Source of the DNA: CAYLPU01 sp964385635
Lineage (GTDB): Bacteria; Chloroflexota; Anaerolineae; B4-G1
DNA length: 9,476 bases
Assembly: GCA_964385635.1 (NCBI GenBank)
Contig: CAYLPU010000151.1
Span: 1-9,476, forward strand
Direction: 5' to 3'
Shown: positions 1 to 6,213 of the stretch, piece by piece
Numbering within the stretch: the first letter of the stretch is position 1
Layout: every line of letters starts with the position of its first letter
The notes under the pieces: generated by a model
What the model was told of the DNA's origin: nothing
Database searches by the model: none
The model's input: only the letters and a program-made list of their open reading frames with translations
Program-made: the position numbers and the translations under genes

Positions 1-7
1 TACCTGG

Positions 8-217
8 CTACAGAGCCCTCACACGGACGGCCTGCAAGCCCTTGGGTCCCTGCTCGACGGCGAACTCGACCCGCTGGTCCTCTTGCAGTGAGCGGAATCC
101 CTCTCCTTCGATGGCCGAGTGATGGACAAATACGTCCTCTCCGGCCTCACGAGAGATGAAGCCATATCCTTTAGCGTCGTTGAACCATTTGACAGTTCCA
201 GTTTCCTTTTCAGTCAC
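8..217 (-). CDS. Cold-shock domain protein (CspA family)
   Basis: A 69-residue single-domain cold-shock protein, a small OB-fold nucleic-acid chaperone that binds single-stranded RNA/DNA in the cytoplasm. The sequence shows the family hallmarks: GTVKWFNDAKGYGFI (RNP1, about residues 7-21) and EDVFVHHSAI (RNP2, about residues 27-36), followed by the usual RV.F....G..A..V end. Length matches the family norm of 65-70 residues. I chose the GTG start at 217 because AAGGAG (complement of 226-231) lies 8 nt upstream and because the family normally starts just before this point. An upstream ATG at 322 would add about 35 residues of non-family sequence and looks like leader. It is transcribed divergently from the next gene. 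A good promoter lies far upstream (347-375), giving a long leader. Confidence 0.93.
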   Translation of the reverse strand: MTEKETGTVKWFNDAKGYGFISREAGEDVFVHHSAIEGEGFRSLQEDQRVEFAVEQGPKGLQAVRVRAL

Positions 218-340
218 TTTCTTTACTCCTTGATTTGTGTGCTTTTGGGCGAAGCAGTGCGGGCAGAACAAAAAAACCGCCCAGCCTCCGCAAGTCTGGA
301 CAGTCTTTGATATTACAGCCATAACCTACTTCGTCTTACT
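218..340 (-). promoter_or_regulatory. Long 5' leader of the cold-shock gene
   Basis: The predicted transcript has about 120 nt before the GTG start. It contains a G/C-rich stretch followed by seven T residues (reverse complement of about 262-275) and then the ribosome site AAGGAG. Long structured leaders that control translation with temperature are known for CspA-type genes. A similar role here is inference from length and position only. Confidence 0.35.
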
Positions 341-346
341 GACAAC

Positions 347-375
347 ATTCTACCACACTTGTGCGAAACAGTCAA
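347..375 (-). promoter_or_regulatory. Sigma-70-type promoter of the cold-shock gene
   Basis: On the reverse strand, TTGACT (375-370) and TAGAAT (352-347) are separated by 17 bp, close to the vegetative consensus. Transcription would start near 340, about 120 nt before the GTG start at 217. Confidence 0.7.
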
Positions 376-446
376 ATGCCCCTTCCCTTTATGCTGCGAT
401 TGTGCTAGAATTCAGCAAGATGCAGGCGGAGGAGATTAGGAGTGAT

Positions 447-797
447 ATGGCCACACCACAGGTCGAATCCTACCGCTCTGGACACATCGTCATTGACGGC
501 CAGGCCTACGACCAGGATGTGATCATCTTGCCGGATCGGGTAATTGGGGCATGGTGGCGCAAAGAGGGACACGCCTTACATCCCGACGACCTGGCGGCTG
601 TGTTCGAGGCTGCGCCGGAGATGCTCGTCGTGGGGCAAGGAGTCTACAGCCGCATGCGAGTCACTCACGAAACCAGGCAAATGCTCCGGGCGGCTGGCAT
701 TAAACTTGTCGCCATGTCCACCCCAAAAGCCGTTGAGACTTACAACGCCAAACGCGAGGGGCGAGCCGTTGCCGCTGCGCTTCATCTGGCCTGTTGA
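447..797 (+). CDS. Mth938-like (DUF498) domain protein
   Basis: A 116-residue protein recognisable as a stand-alone Mth938-like domain (DUF498, the family related to mitochondrial NDUFAF3). Visible family features are the opening Y.SG.I.IDGQ.Y.QDVIILPDRV, then WWRKEGH, then EMLVVGQGVYSRMRV, a later STPKAVETYN, and the ending GR.VAAALHLAC. The last block closely matches the family's usual terminal N....GR.VA.ALHLTC. The biochemical role of stand-alone bacterial members is not established. Start choice: ATG 447 has AGGAG at 438-442 (short spacing) and GGAGGAG at 428-434 (12 nt away). An in-frame ATG at 420 would add nine residues and cannot be excluded. It is divergent from the cold-shock gene and followed by a separate promoter, so probably monocistronic. 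Confidence 0.85.
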   Translation: MATPQVESYRSGHIVIDGQAYDQDVIILPDRVIGAWWRKEGHALHPDDLAAVFEAAPEMLVVGQGVYSRMRVTHETRQMLRAAGIKLVAMSTPKAVETYNAKREGRAVAAALHLAC

Positions 798-822
798 GAG
801 TGCCGACCGACCACAACGGCTG

Positions 823-894
823 GGCGGTTTTGCTTTGGCTGGCTTGCGGCGTGGTGGTGCGAAGTTTTGACTTCCGCGTCACCTCTGTTATACT
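823..894 (+). promoter_or_regulatory. Promoter module for the secreted protein gene
   Basis: TTGACT (867-872) and TATACT (889-894) are spaced 16 bp apart. The upstream 45 bp, beginning GGCGGTTTTG at 823 and containing CTGGCTTGCGG, closely resembles the stretch in front of VP1 (1976-2049), so this is a repeated promoter module rather than a lone pair of boxes. Confidence 0.7.
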
Positions 895-934
895 GTGTCC
901 AGGTCGAACCGCGCACTACTTGAGGAGGCTCACG

Positions 935-1594
935 ATGTCCGACCAAAGGCATGCCCCTATCTTGAATCGCATCAAAATCCTGTGTGTTTTCGTCATCGCC
1001 GTGCTGCTGGCCGCTCTGACCATCAGCGCGGCACCATTGCTGGCAGTCCAGGGATCGGCTTTGCGGGCGGCGGTCTCAGACCCGCTGGGCGACACGTTTG
1101 GCGTCGCGCCCCGGCGCGATGTCACGGAAGCTGTGGCTGAGATTGACAGTACCAGCCTGACGCTCACTGTTGTCTTCAGCGGGACGATCAGCGATCCAAC
1201 CAGCGGGGAGACTGAGGCCGTGTTTGGATTCATTGACCTCGACACGGACCAGGACCAGGGCACGGGCATCACCTCTCACGTCACTACTCAATGTCCGGAT
1301 GGTTCGAACCTGGGGATGGATTTCTACATAGACCTGTCTTCCTACAACAGCTGAGACAGACACATCGACGTCGTTGACGTCTATGCTACCACCGTGGGCA
1401 CGGCCCCCACCACCTTTGGCCCCAACGCATTTACAGTGACCATTCCCCTGTCGCTGATCGGCGAGAGCGACGGCGCTTTGAATGTAGCCGGCGTCTTCGG
1501 CAACGTAACTGGCCCCACCGACTGCGTTCCAAACGGAGGTTCTCTCGGCTTCTACAGACTTTACCTGCCCATCGTCCTTAAGCCAGCGGGCTAG
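935..1594 (+). pseudogene. Secreted protein with an in-frame TGA stop
   Basis: One reading frame of 219 sense and stop codons, broken by a single TGA at 1352-1354. Before the stop there are 139 residues: a basic N-terminus, a hydrophobic signal segment (about residues 12-36, including IKILCVFVIAVLLAALTIS) and a beta-rich extracellular domain with FGFIDLDTDQDQGTG, an acidic, calcium-site-like stretch. After the stop the same frame continues 79 codons (DRHIDVVDVYATT onward) with unchanged style and ends YRLYLPIVLKPAG, a C-terminal tail typical of exported Chloroflexota proteins. ATG 935 has AGGAGG at 923-928 with 6-nt spacing, and a good promoter lies upstream. I see no known enzyme motif. The intact downstream frame points to a recent nonsense mutation, UGA readthrough, or a base-call error. 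If unrepaired, the product is truncated at residue 139. Confidence 0.75.
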
Positions 1595-1664
1595 TGACCC
1601 GGCCTGCTGCCAGGCAGATGATGGCTAACCGGCCGCCCCGACCTGCAAAGGATACTGGTAACTG

Positions 1665-1780
1665 CTCAGGCTACCTTCCCGAAAGCTAGAAGTTAACTGT
1701 CAGATAGACCCAAATCTGTCACATGACCAGAATCTTGACAAAACTCGGCCCGTTGGAGCTTTCGGGAAGGTAAATCTGAG
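1665..1780. repeat. 116-bp inverted-repeat element
   Basis: TACCTTCCCGAAAGCT (1672-1687) is matched exactly by its reverse complement at 1757-1772, a perfect 16-bp inverted repeat. Outside a small internal loop, CTCAG (1665-1669) pairs with CTGAG (1776-1780). About 69 nt lie between the arms and encode nothing convincing. It could be a MITE-like non-autonomous element or a large hairpin. I see no clear target-site duplication. Confidence 0.6.
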
Positions 1781-1791
1781 TACCCCCCGTG

Positions 1792-1849
1792 CTACAGAGC
1801 AGCGCCGGATCGATCTGGCTAACCCCGTTTACAGGGCGCTGCTCCGTAG
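1792..1849. repeat. Palindromic repeat with 15-bp arms
   Basis: CTACAGAGCAGCGCC (1792-1806) pairs with GGCGCTGCTCCGTAG (1835-1849), 14 of 15 positions. It is one of the GTAG/CTAC-anchored intergenic palindromes and abuts the next hairpin. Confidence 0.6.
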
Positions 1850-1932
1850 ACCGGCGACTTCATCGCCGGTCGGGTCCCGCAAGCGTAGGGCGGTTTTGCT
1901 AACCGCCACAGGGTCGGATAGCAAATCCGACC
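1849..1932. repeat. Cluster of three perfect hairpins
   Basis: Three successive perfect stems: GACCGGCGA/TCGCCGGTC (1849-1857 with 1863-1871, loop CTTCA), GGCGGTT/AACCGCC (1889-1895 with 1901-1907, loop TTGCT) and GGTCGGAT/ATCCGACC (1912-1919 with 1925-1932, loop AGCAA). Each has a 5-nt loop. None is followed by a T tract, so they are not classic terminators. The first recurs, reverse-complemented, at 9394-9412. Confidence 0.65.
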
Positions 1933-1975
1933 TACTTTCGCCCCAACTTTTCGAGAAGATACCTGCAAAGGTTGG

Positions 1976-2049
1976 GGCGGTTTTGTGTTGCCTGGCTTGC
2001 GGGGGTGGCGCTGCCAGGTTTTGACTTCTGCGCAAGGTTCGGCTATACT
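1976..2049 (+). promoter_or_regulatory. Promoter module of the DGR/VP1 operon
   Basis: TTGACT (2021-2026) and TATACT (2044-2049) are 17 bp apart, with an upstream stretch starting GGCGGTTTTG at 1976. This segment aligns with the promoter at 823-894. It lies about 60 nt before VP1 and could drive VP1, the reverse transcriptase and the avd fragment together, as all are co-directional. Confidence 0.72.
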
Positions 2050-2098
2050 GAAACCAGACAAGATGCCCTGGCCGCCGCCCATGGCTTTGGCTGCCCAC

Positions 2099-2108
2099 GG
2101 GAGGTGAT
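2099..2108 (+). promoter_or_regulatory. Ribosome-binding site deciding the TTG start of VP1
   Basis: GGGAGGTGAT is essentially a full complement of the 16S 3' tail and sits 6 nt (from GGAGG) before TTG 2111. A nearby ATG at 2107 is in another frame and inside the site. Confidence 0.8.
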
Positions 2109-2110
2109 GC

Positions 2111-4729
2111 TTGACCCAGTCCAAACATCCCATCACCGGTACAACCCACACACTGCCCTTCGATAAACTCTCCCCGCGCGCGCCGTCCCCATCCTCCGCT
2201 CACATCACCCACATCGGCGAAGTCACCGGCCCCGTCCACACCGGCTCCGGCGACATCATCATGGTCACCGGTGAAGGCGACCACGTGGCCGCCACGGTGC
2301 AGGGAGAGAACGTCCGGGACAAAGAACTGGCCTACCTGGACGGGCTGTTGAGACGCTACGAGTACTGGCGCGACCACTACACCCCGTTGGCTGGCATCGC
2401 CGAGGTGCGTGCTGCGGTCAAGGACGGCCCCCGGCTGGACTTGCCGATGCCTTTCATCCCACCGGGCTTTGAGAAGTTGGTGGAGCACGGCTACGGCGAA
2501 CGGGTCGAGGTGCGGCGGGAACCGGTGGACGACCTGCGGACAGCGGTGGCGGAGCACCGGCGCATCGTCCTGCTGGGCGACCCCGGCAGCGGCAAGACGA
2601 CCACGCTGTGGCGGCTGGCCTACGACTACGGTAACGCGGCCCGGGCCGACGGTCGGGCAGTGCTGCCCTTGCTGGTTCCCCTGGGCGGGTACACCGATGA
2701 CGGCCCCTTTGATGCTTACCTGGCCCGCCACCTGGGGCCGTTAGCGCCCTACCTGGAGACCTACCGCGCCTCGGCCCGGCTGATCCTGCTGTTGGACGGG
2801 CTGAACGAGATGCCCCGGGCAGGGTATGCCGAGCGAGTGAACCGCATCCGAGACGTACTTGACCGGTATCCTGATGAGATCGTGGTGGTCACCTGTCGCG
2901 CATTGGACTATGTGGATGTGGCCAGGCTGGAGCGGCTGCAAGAGGTCGAGGTTTCGCCGCTGGACGGGACGCGCATCCAGATCTTCCTACACAACTACCT
3001 GGGCGAGACGGCCGGGGAGCGACTGTTCTGGGCCATGGCGGGAGACGAGGCGTATGCCCTGTGGGACACCTGGCAGCGGGCGGGCGGGACGTGGGAAGCC
3101 TTCTGGACGGCGGAGGAGATGCCCGAAGAAGTGTACTCAAGGACCTCGGTGTCTCAAGACAAACTGTGGGCGCGCCTGCGGAAAGAGCCGCCGCCGCTGC
3201 TGGCGCTGGGCCGCAATCCCTATTTGCTGCTGATGACCGCCCAGGTGTACGCCAGCGCCGGAGGTAAGTTGCCGGCCAACCGCGCCCGGCTGTTCGCTGC
3301 CTTTGTGGACACTCTGCTGGGACGGGAGAAGAAACGGCACCCGGAGGGGTGGATCGAGGCCGGACGCCAGAAGGACGGCCTGGCGGCGCTGGCATACGCT
3401 ATGCAGGCGGAGCGAGGGCGCGGGACGACAGTAGAACATGGATGGGCGGTGACCCGGTTGGGCCAGGCGGTGCCGGGCTGCGACGCCGGGAGGCTGCTGT
3501 ACCTGGCGACCAGCGCCACGTTGCTGGACGCGGATGACGCGACGGTGCGGTTTTACCACCAATTACTCCAGGAGTATTTCGCTGCCCGCGAGATGGGGCG
3601 GCGTGTGGCGGCGGGCGAAGCACTGGATCGTTACTGGCCGCCGCAGCGCTGGTGGGAGCCGTCGGGTTGGGAGGAGACGACCATCCTGTTGGCCGGGATG
3701 GAGCCAGACGCTTCTACACTGCTGGAGAGGTTGGCGGCCGTCAACCCGGTGGTGGCCGCCCGCTGCCTGGTGGAAGGGGGCGCCCAGGCGGATGAGGCGG
3801 TCCGGCGCGACATCGCCACGAGACTCGTGGCGACAATGACCGATGGGCAGCGGCCCCCCGTTGCCCGCGCCCAGGCTGGGGACGCGCTGGCCAGGCTGGG
3901 CGATCCCCGCCCCGGGGTGGGGGTGGACCCAACCACCGGCCTGCCGGATGTTGTGTGGTGCGATGTTCCGGCAGGGTCGTTTCTCATGGGCAGCGACAAG
4001 GGTAGGGACCCGGAAGCCTATGACGACGAACTTCCTCAGCACGAGGTGACCCTGCCGGCTTTCCTGATTAGCAAGTATCCGGTAACCAATGCCCAGTACG
4101 CGGCCTTCGTGGAGGACGGTGGATACACAGAGAAGTGGCGTCGCTGCTGGACTGAGGCTGGCTGGCGGTGGAAGAAGGACCGCGCTGGCCCGGAGACCTA
4201 CGGCGGTGTCTTCGACCTGCCCAACCATCCGGTGGTGTGGGTGACCTGGTACGAGGCGGTGGCGTTCTGCCGTTGGTTGACCGAACAGTTGCACCAGAGC
4301 GGGGAACTCAGAGCCGATGAAGAGATAACCTTGCCGACGGAGTCACAATGGGAAAAGGCTGCCCGAGGTGTGGATGGGCGAGTCTATCCCTGGGGGGGCG
4401 ATCCAGACCCGAATCGGGCAAACTACGGTGAGACGGGGATAGGGACGACGAGCGCAGTGGGGTGCTTTCCCGGCGGGGCCAGCCCGTATGGGGTGGAGGA
4501 TCTGAGCGGGAACGTTTGGGAGTGGTGCCGGACGAAGTGGGAGGACGATTACGAGGGCTACCGGGATGACAATGATCCAGGGGGTGAGGCGCTGCGGGTG
4601 TTGCGCGGGGGCGCGTTCCTCAATGGAGCGAGCTACGTCCGCTGTGCCTACCGCCACGGGAGCTACCCGGACCCCCGCTCCGGCGACGCCGGTTTTCGGG
4701 TAGTGGTGGCGTCCCCCGTCCACCTCTGA
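2111..4729 (+). CDS. DGR target protein 1: NACHT NTPase with FGE-type variable C-terminus
   Basis: An 872-residue cytoplasmic STAND protein. Residues 30-60 hold a Gly/Thr-rich stretch (HIGEVTGPVHTGSGDII), then a short helical linker. The NACHT NTPase has Walker A GDPGSGKT (156-163), Walker B LILLLDGLNEMP (224-235), a VVVTCRALDY sensor-like strand (258-267), and the late F.HQLLQEYFAA motif of the family. From about residue 613 to the end is an FGE/sulfatase-modifying domain (GSFLMGS, YPVTNAQYAAFV, LPTESQWEKAARG, GNVWEW, LRVLRGGAF). In DGRs this C-type-lectin-like fold carries the diversified surface, here residues 837-860 (see VR1). I recognise no nuclease, protease or TIR effector in the N-terminus. 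By analogy it is an NTP-dependent sensor that oligomerises on ligand binding; ligand and output are unknown. The TTG start is supported by a near-perfect ribosome site. The reverse transcriptase follows after 103 nt. Confidence 0.92.
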   Translation: MTQSKHPITGTTHTLPFDKLSPRAPSPSSAHITHIGEVTGPVHTGSGDIIMVTGEGDHVAATVQGENVRDKELAYLDGLLRRYEYWRDHYTPLAGIAEVRAAVKDGPRLDLPMPFIPPGFEKLVEHGYGERVEVRREPVDDLRTAVAEHRRIVLLGDPGSGKTTTLWRLAYDYGNAARADGRAVLPLLVPLGGYTDDGPFDAYLARHLGPLAPYLETYRASARLILLLDGLNEMPRAGYAERVNRIRDVLDRYPDEIVVVTCRALDYVDVARLERLQEVEVSPLDGTRIQIFLHNYLGETAGERLFWAMAGDEAYALWDTWQRAGGTWEAFWTAEEMPEEVYSRTSVSQDKLWARLRKEPPPLLALGRNPYLLLMTAQVYASAGGKLPANRARLFAAFVDTLLGREKKRHPEGWIEAGRQKDGLAALAYAMQAERGRGTTVEHGWAVTRLGQAVPGCDAGRLLYLATSATLLDADDATVRFYHQLLQEYFAAREMGRRVAAGEALDRYWPPQRWWEPSGWEETTILLAGMEPDASTLLERLAAVNPVVAARCLVEGGAQADEAVRRDIATRLVATMTDGQRPPVARAQAGDALARLGDPRPGVGVDPTTGLPDVVWCDVPAGSFLMGSDKGRDPEAYDDELPQHEVTLPAFLISKYPVTNAQYAAFVEDGGYTEKWRRCWTEAGWRWKKDRAGPETYGGVFDLPNHPVVWVTWYEAVAFCRWLTEQLHQSGELRADEEITLPTESQWEKAARGVDGRVYPWGGDPDPNRANYGETGIGTTSAVGCFPGGASPYGVEDLSGNVWEWCRTKWEDDYEGYRDDNDPGGEALRVLRGGAFLNGASYVRCAYRHGSYPDPRSGDAGFRVVVASPVHL
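4588..4715 (+). repeat. DGR variable region 1 (VR1) with IMH-like end
   Basis: It starts with a 31-nt block (4588-4618) identical to 9138-9168. Next is a 72-nt variable core (4619-4690) in register with VP2, with 20 differences, 18 of them at codon positions 1 or 2. The end is a 25-nt conserved block from GGTTTTCGGGTAGTGGTGG to GTCCC (4691-4715), which acts as the presumed initiation-of-mutagenic-homing site. This last block also matches the TR remnant at 6188-6213. The left limit relative to the TR cannot be fixed because the TR is absent. Confidence 0.85.
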
Positions 4730-4767
4730 CCTCTGGTTACTCTGGACTCTGGCACTCTGGACTCTGG
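4716..4767 (+). repeat. Target-flanking CTCTGG repeat, copy 1
   Basis: A 52-nt segment spanning the VP1 stop codon that matches 9263-9314 downstream of VR2 at 48 of 52 positions. It contains five CTCTGG units (starting 4731, 4740, 4747, 4755, 4762). It has no counterpart after the TR remnant, as expected of sequence that marks DGR targets rather than templates. Confidence 0.7.
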
Positions 4768-4777
4768 GGGGAGGGGT

Positions 4778-4803
4778 CTGGGGAGGGGGTCTCCCCTCCC
4801 CAG
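4778..4803 (+). repeat. Perfect 11-bp hairpin downstream of VR1
   Basis: CTGGGGAGGGG (4778-4788) pairs with CCCCTCCCCAG (4793-4803) around a 4-nt loop GTCT. No T tract follows, so it is a poor intrinsic terminator. GC-rich hairpins with 4-nt loops just after the VR are known to promote mutagenic homing in the Bordetella phage DGR. This one lies farther from the IMH (about 60 nt), so that role is inference. Confidence 0.6.
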
Positions 4804-4820
4804 GAATCGGCGCGGGGCAA

Positions 4821-4826
4821 AGGAGG
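4821..4826 (+). promoter_or_regulatory. Ribosome-binding site deciding the TTG start of the reverse transcriptase
   Basis: AGGAGG lies 6 nt before TTG 4833. No in-frame ATG occurs before the conserved N-terminal region of the enzyme, so the TTG start is well supported. Confidence 0.8.
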
Positions 4827-4832
4827 AGAACA

Positions 4833-6044
4833 TTGAGTAGTCTCTACGAGCAGGTTTACACCTGGGACAACCTCTACCTGGCTTGGCGCAAGGCGGCGCG
4901 GGGCAAGCGTGGCCGCGAGCCCGCCGCCAGTTTCGAGTACCGCCTGGAGGACAACCTGCTGCAACTCCAGGATGAACTCCAGGGCAAGACCTACCGCCCT
5001 GGCCCGTATCACTCTTTCTACATCCACGACCCCAAGCACCGCCTCATCTCTGCCGCCCCCTTCCGCGACCGGGTGGTCCACCACGCCCTGTGCAACGTCA
5101 TTGAGCCCCTCTTCGAGCGGTGCTTCATCCCCGATTCCTATGCCAACCGGGTCGGCAAGGGCACACACCGGGCGCTCGACCGTTGCCAGGAGTTCGCCTG
5201 TCGCTACCGCTACGTCCTTCCCTGCGACCTGCGGCGATTCTTCCCCAGCATTGACCACGCCATCCTCAGAGATATGCTGGGCCGGGTCATCGCCGACCCG
5301 GACACGATGTGGCTGGTGGACCGCATCCTGAAAAGCGGTGTGGGGGTGCTGAGCGAGGAGTACGAGATGGCCTGGTTCCCTGGCGACGATCTCTTCGCTG
5401 TGAACCGGCCCCGGGGCTTGCCCATCGGCAACCTGACCAGCCAATTCTGGGCCAATTGTTTTCTGGACCCCTTCGACCACTTCGTGAAGCGGGAATTGCG
5501 CTGCAAGGGCTATTTGCGGTACGTTGACGACTTCCTGCTCTTCGCCGACGATAAGTCCACACTGTGGGCCTGGCGGGAGGCAGCGGTAGCGCGACTGGCA
5601 CGCATGCGCCTGACGGTCCACGAGAGACAGGCGCACCCCCGGCCCGTCACCGAGGGCATCCCTTTCCTGGGCTTCGTGGTCTTCCCCGCTGAACGGCGGC
5701 TCAAACGGCGCAAGGGCATCGCCTACCTTCGCCGGTTCAAGGCATTGCTGGCGTCCTACGCAGCCGCCGAGATTCCCATAGAGCGAGTGGATGCCTCAGT
5801 GCAAGGATGGGTCAACCACGCCCGCACCGGTGACACCTGGGGGTTACGACAGGCCATCCTCGCCGCCTTGCCTGTCATAGCGCCAGGGGGAGGGCCGCGC
5901 CGCCGTGAACAGGCGGCGCTGGGCCAGGAAACAACCCAGCACCGGCTCTTGTCTGATCCGTTCAATCCTGCCAATCCGTGTTCTTATGGAGCCTATCATG
6001 AGTCAAGAGATGGTCATCTTCGCCCGCACCTTCGACTTCGTTGA
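4833..6044 (+). CDS. DGR reverse transcriptase
   Basis: A 403-residue retroelement enzyme that, in known DGRs, copies the TR RNA into cDNA with errors opposite template adenines, so that mutated sequence replaces the VR. The sequence shows the DGR RT pattern: an N-terminal YTWDNLYLAWRKAARGK region, then RLISAAPFRDRVVHHALCNV. Motif A is CDLRRFFPSIDH (131-142, catalytic D132), and the diagnostic IGNLTSQ is at 198-204. YVDD at 230-233 carries catalytic D232 and D233, and GIPFLGFVVFP at 275-285 is followed by a basic thumb-like region. IGNLTSQ in place of the group II intron or retron versions separates it from those classes. No inactivating change is visible. The last 47 nt overlap the avd fragment, so translational coupling is likely. 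Its TR and a full Avd are not visible nearby, so whether it can still act is uncertain. Confidence 0.95.
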   Translation: MSSLYEQVYTWDNLYLAWRKAARGKRGREPAASFEYRLEDNLLQLQDELQGKTYRPGPYHSFYIHDPKHRLISAAPFRDRVVHHALCNVIEPLFERCFIPDSYANRVGKGTHRALDRCQEFACRYRYVLPCDLRRFFPSIDHAILRDMLGRVIADPDTMWLVDRILKSGVGVLSEEYEMAWFPGDDLFAVNRPRGLPIGNLTSQFWANCFLDPFDHFVKRELRCKGYLRYVDDFLLFADDKSTLWAWREAAVARLARMRLTVHERQAHPRPVTEGIPFLGFVVFPAERRLKRRKGIAYLRRFKALLASYAAAEIPIERVDASVQGWVNHARTGDTWGLRQAILAALPVIAPGGGPRRREQAALGQETTQHRLLSDPFNPANPCSYGAYHESRDGHLRPHLRLR

Positions 6045-6201
6045 CTGGTTGATTTCCCGCACGATGGATTTCCCCCGCAGCCAGCGGTTCGTAGTGACCA
6101 AGCGGCTGCAAGACGCTGCCCTGGACTTCTACGAGGGCATCCTGGAGGCCAATGGTCGCCGGGGGAGGGCCAGGCTGGGGAAGTTGACGGTTTTCGGGTA
6201 G
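5998..6201 (+). pseudogene. avd: Truncated DGR accessory protein (Avd)
   Basis: This 67-residue frame resembles the first half of Avd, the four-helix-bundle accessory protein (related to the 23S rRNA intervening-sequence protein fold). Avd binds the DGR reverse transcriptase and TR RNA and is required for mutagenic homing in the Bordetella phage system. Recognisable are EMVIFARTFDFVDWL, FPRSQRFVVTKRLQDAALDF and LEANGRRGRARLGKL. Full Avd proteins are about 110-130 residues. Here the frame leaves Avd-like sequence after GKL and ends TVFG then TAG, bases that belong to the TR 3' end. The last two helices are therefore missing. ATG 5998 has GGAG 6 nt upstream; ATG 5986 is an in-frame alternative. 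It overlaps the reverse transcriptase end, the usual compact RT-avd arrangement. A half-bundle is unlikely to work. Confidence 0.75.
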
Positions 6202-6213
6202 TAGTGGCGTCCC
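6188..6213 (+). repeat. Remnant of the DGR template repeat 3' end
   Basis: 25 of 26 bases match the end of VR1 (4690-4715), and identity stops right after GTCCC, where TR and VR sequences normally part. The only difference is A at 6203 in the remnant against G in VR1 (GTAGTA versus GTAGTG), the direction expected if the remnant is template and VR1 is product. The A preceding (AC then GGTTTTC) fits an AAC codon of a TR. Nothing resembling the rest of a TR lies upstream; that space is avd sequence. Confidence 0.7.

Noticed and set aside
1352..1354. TGA read as selenocysteine
   Set aside because: The protein shows no redox motif or known selenoprotein family, and no convincing insertion hairpin follows the codon.
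1829..2731. A 300-codon reverse-strand frame covering the VP1 promoter and N-terminus
   Set aside because: It runs across hairpins, the promoter and VP1 coding sequence, with low-complexity composition and no conserved domain.
4731..4767. CTCTGG tandem units as a CRISPR or simple satellite
   Set aside because: Units are only 6 nt with 1-3 nt between them and no spacers; their sharing by both VR tails ties them to the DGR instead.
4778..4803. Intrinsic terminator after VP1
   Set aside because: The stem is strong, but no T tract follows and the reverse transcriptase starts 30 nt later on the same strand.
4833..6044. Group II intron or retron reverse transcriptase
   Set aside because: It has no maturase or endonuclease domain and no intron structure around it; IGNLTSQ and the neighbouring avd sequence mark it as DGR type.
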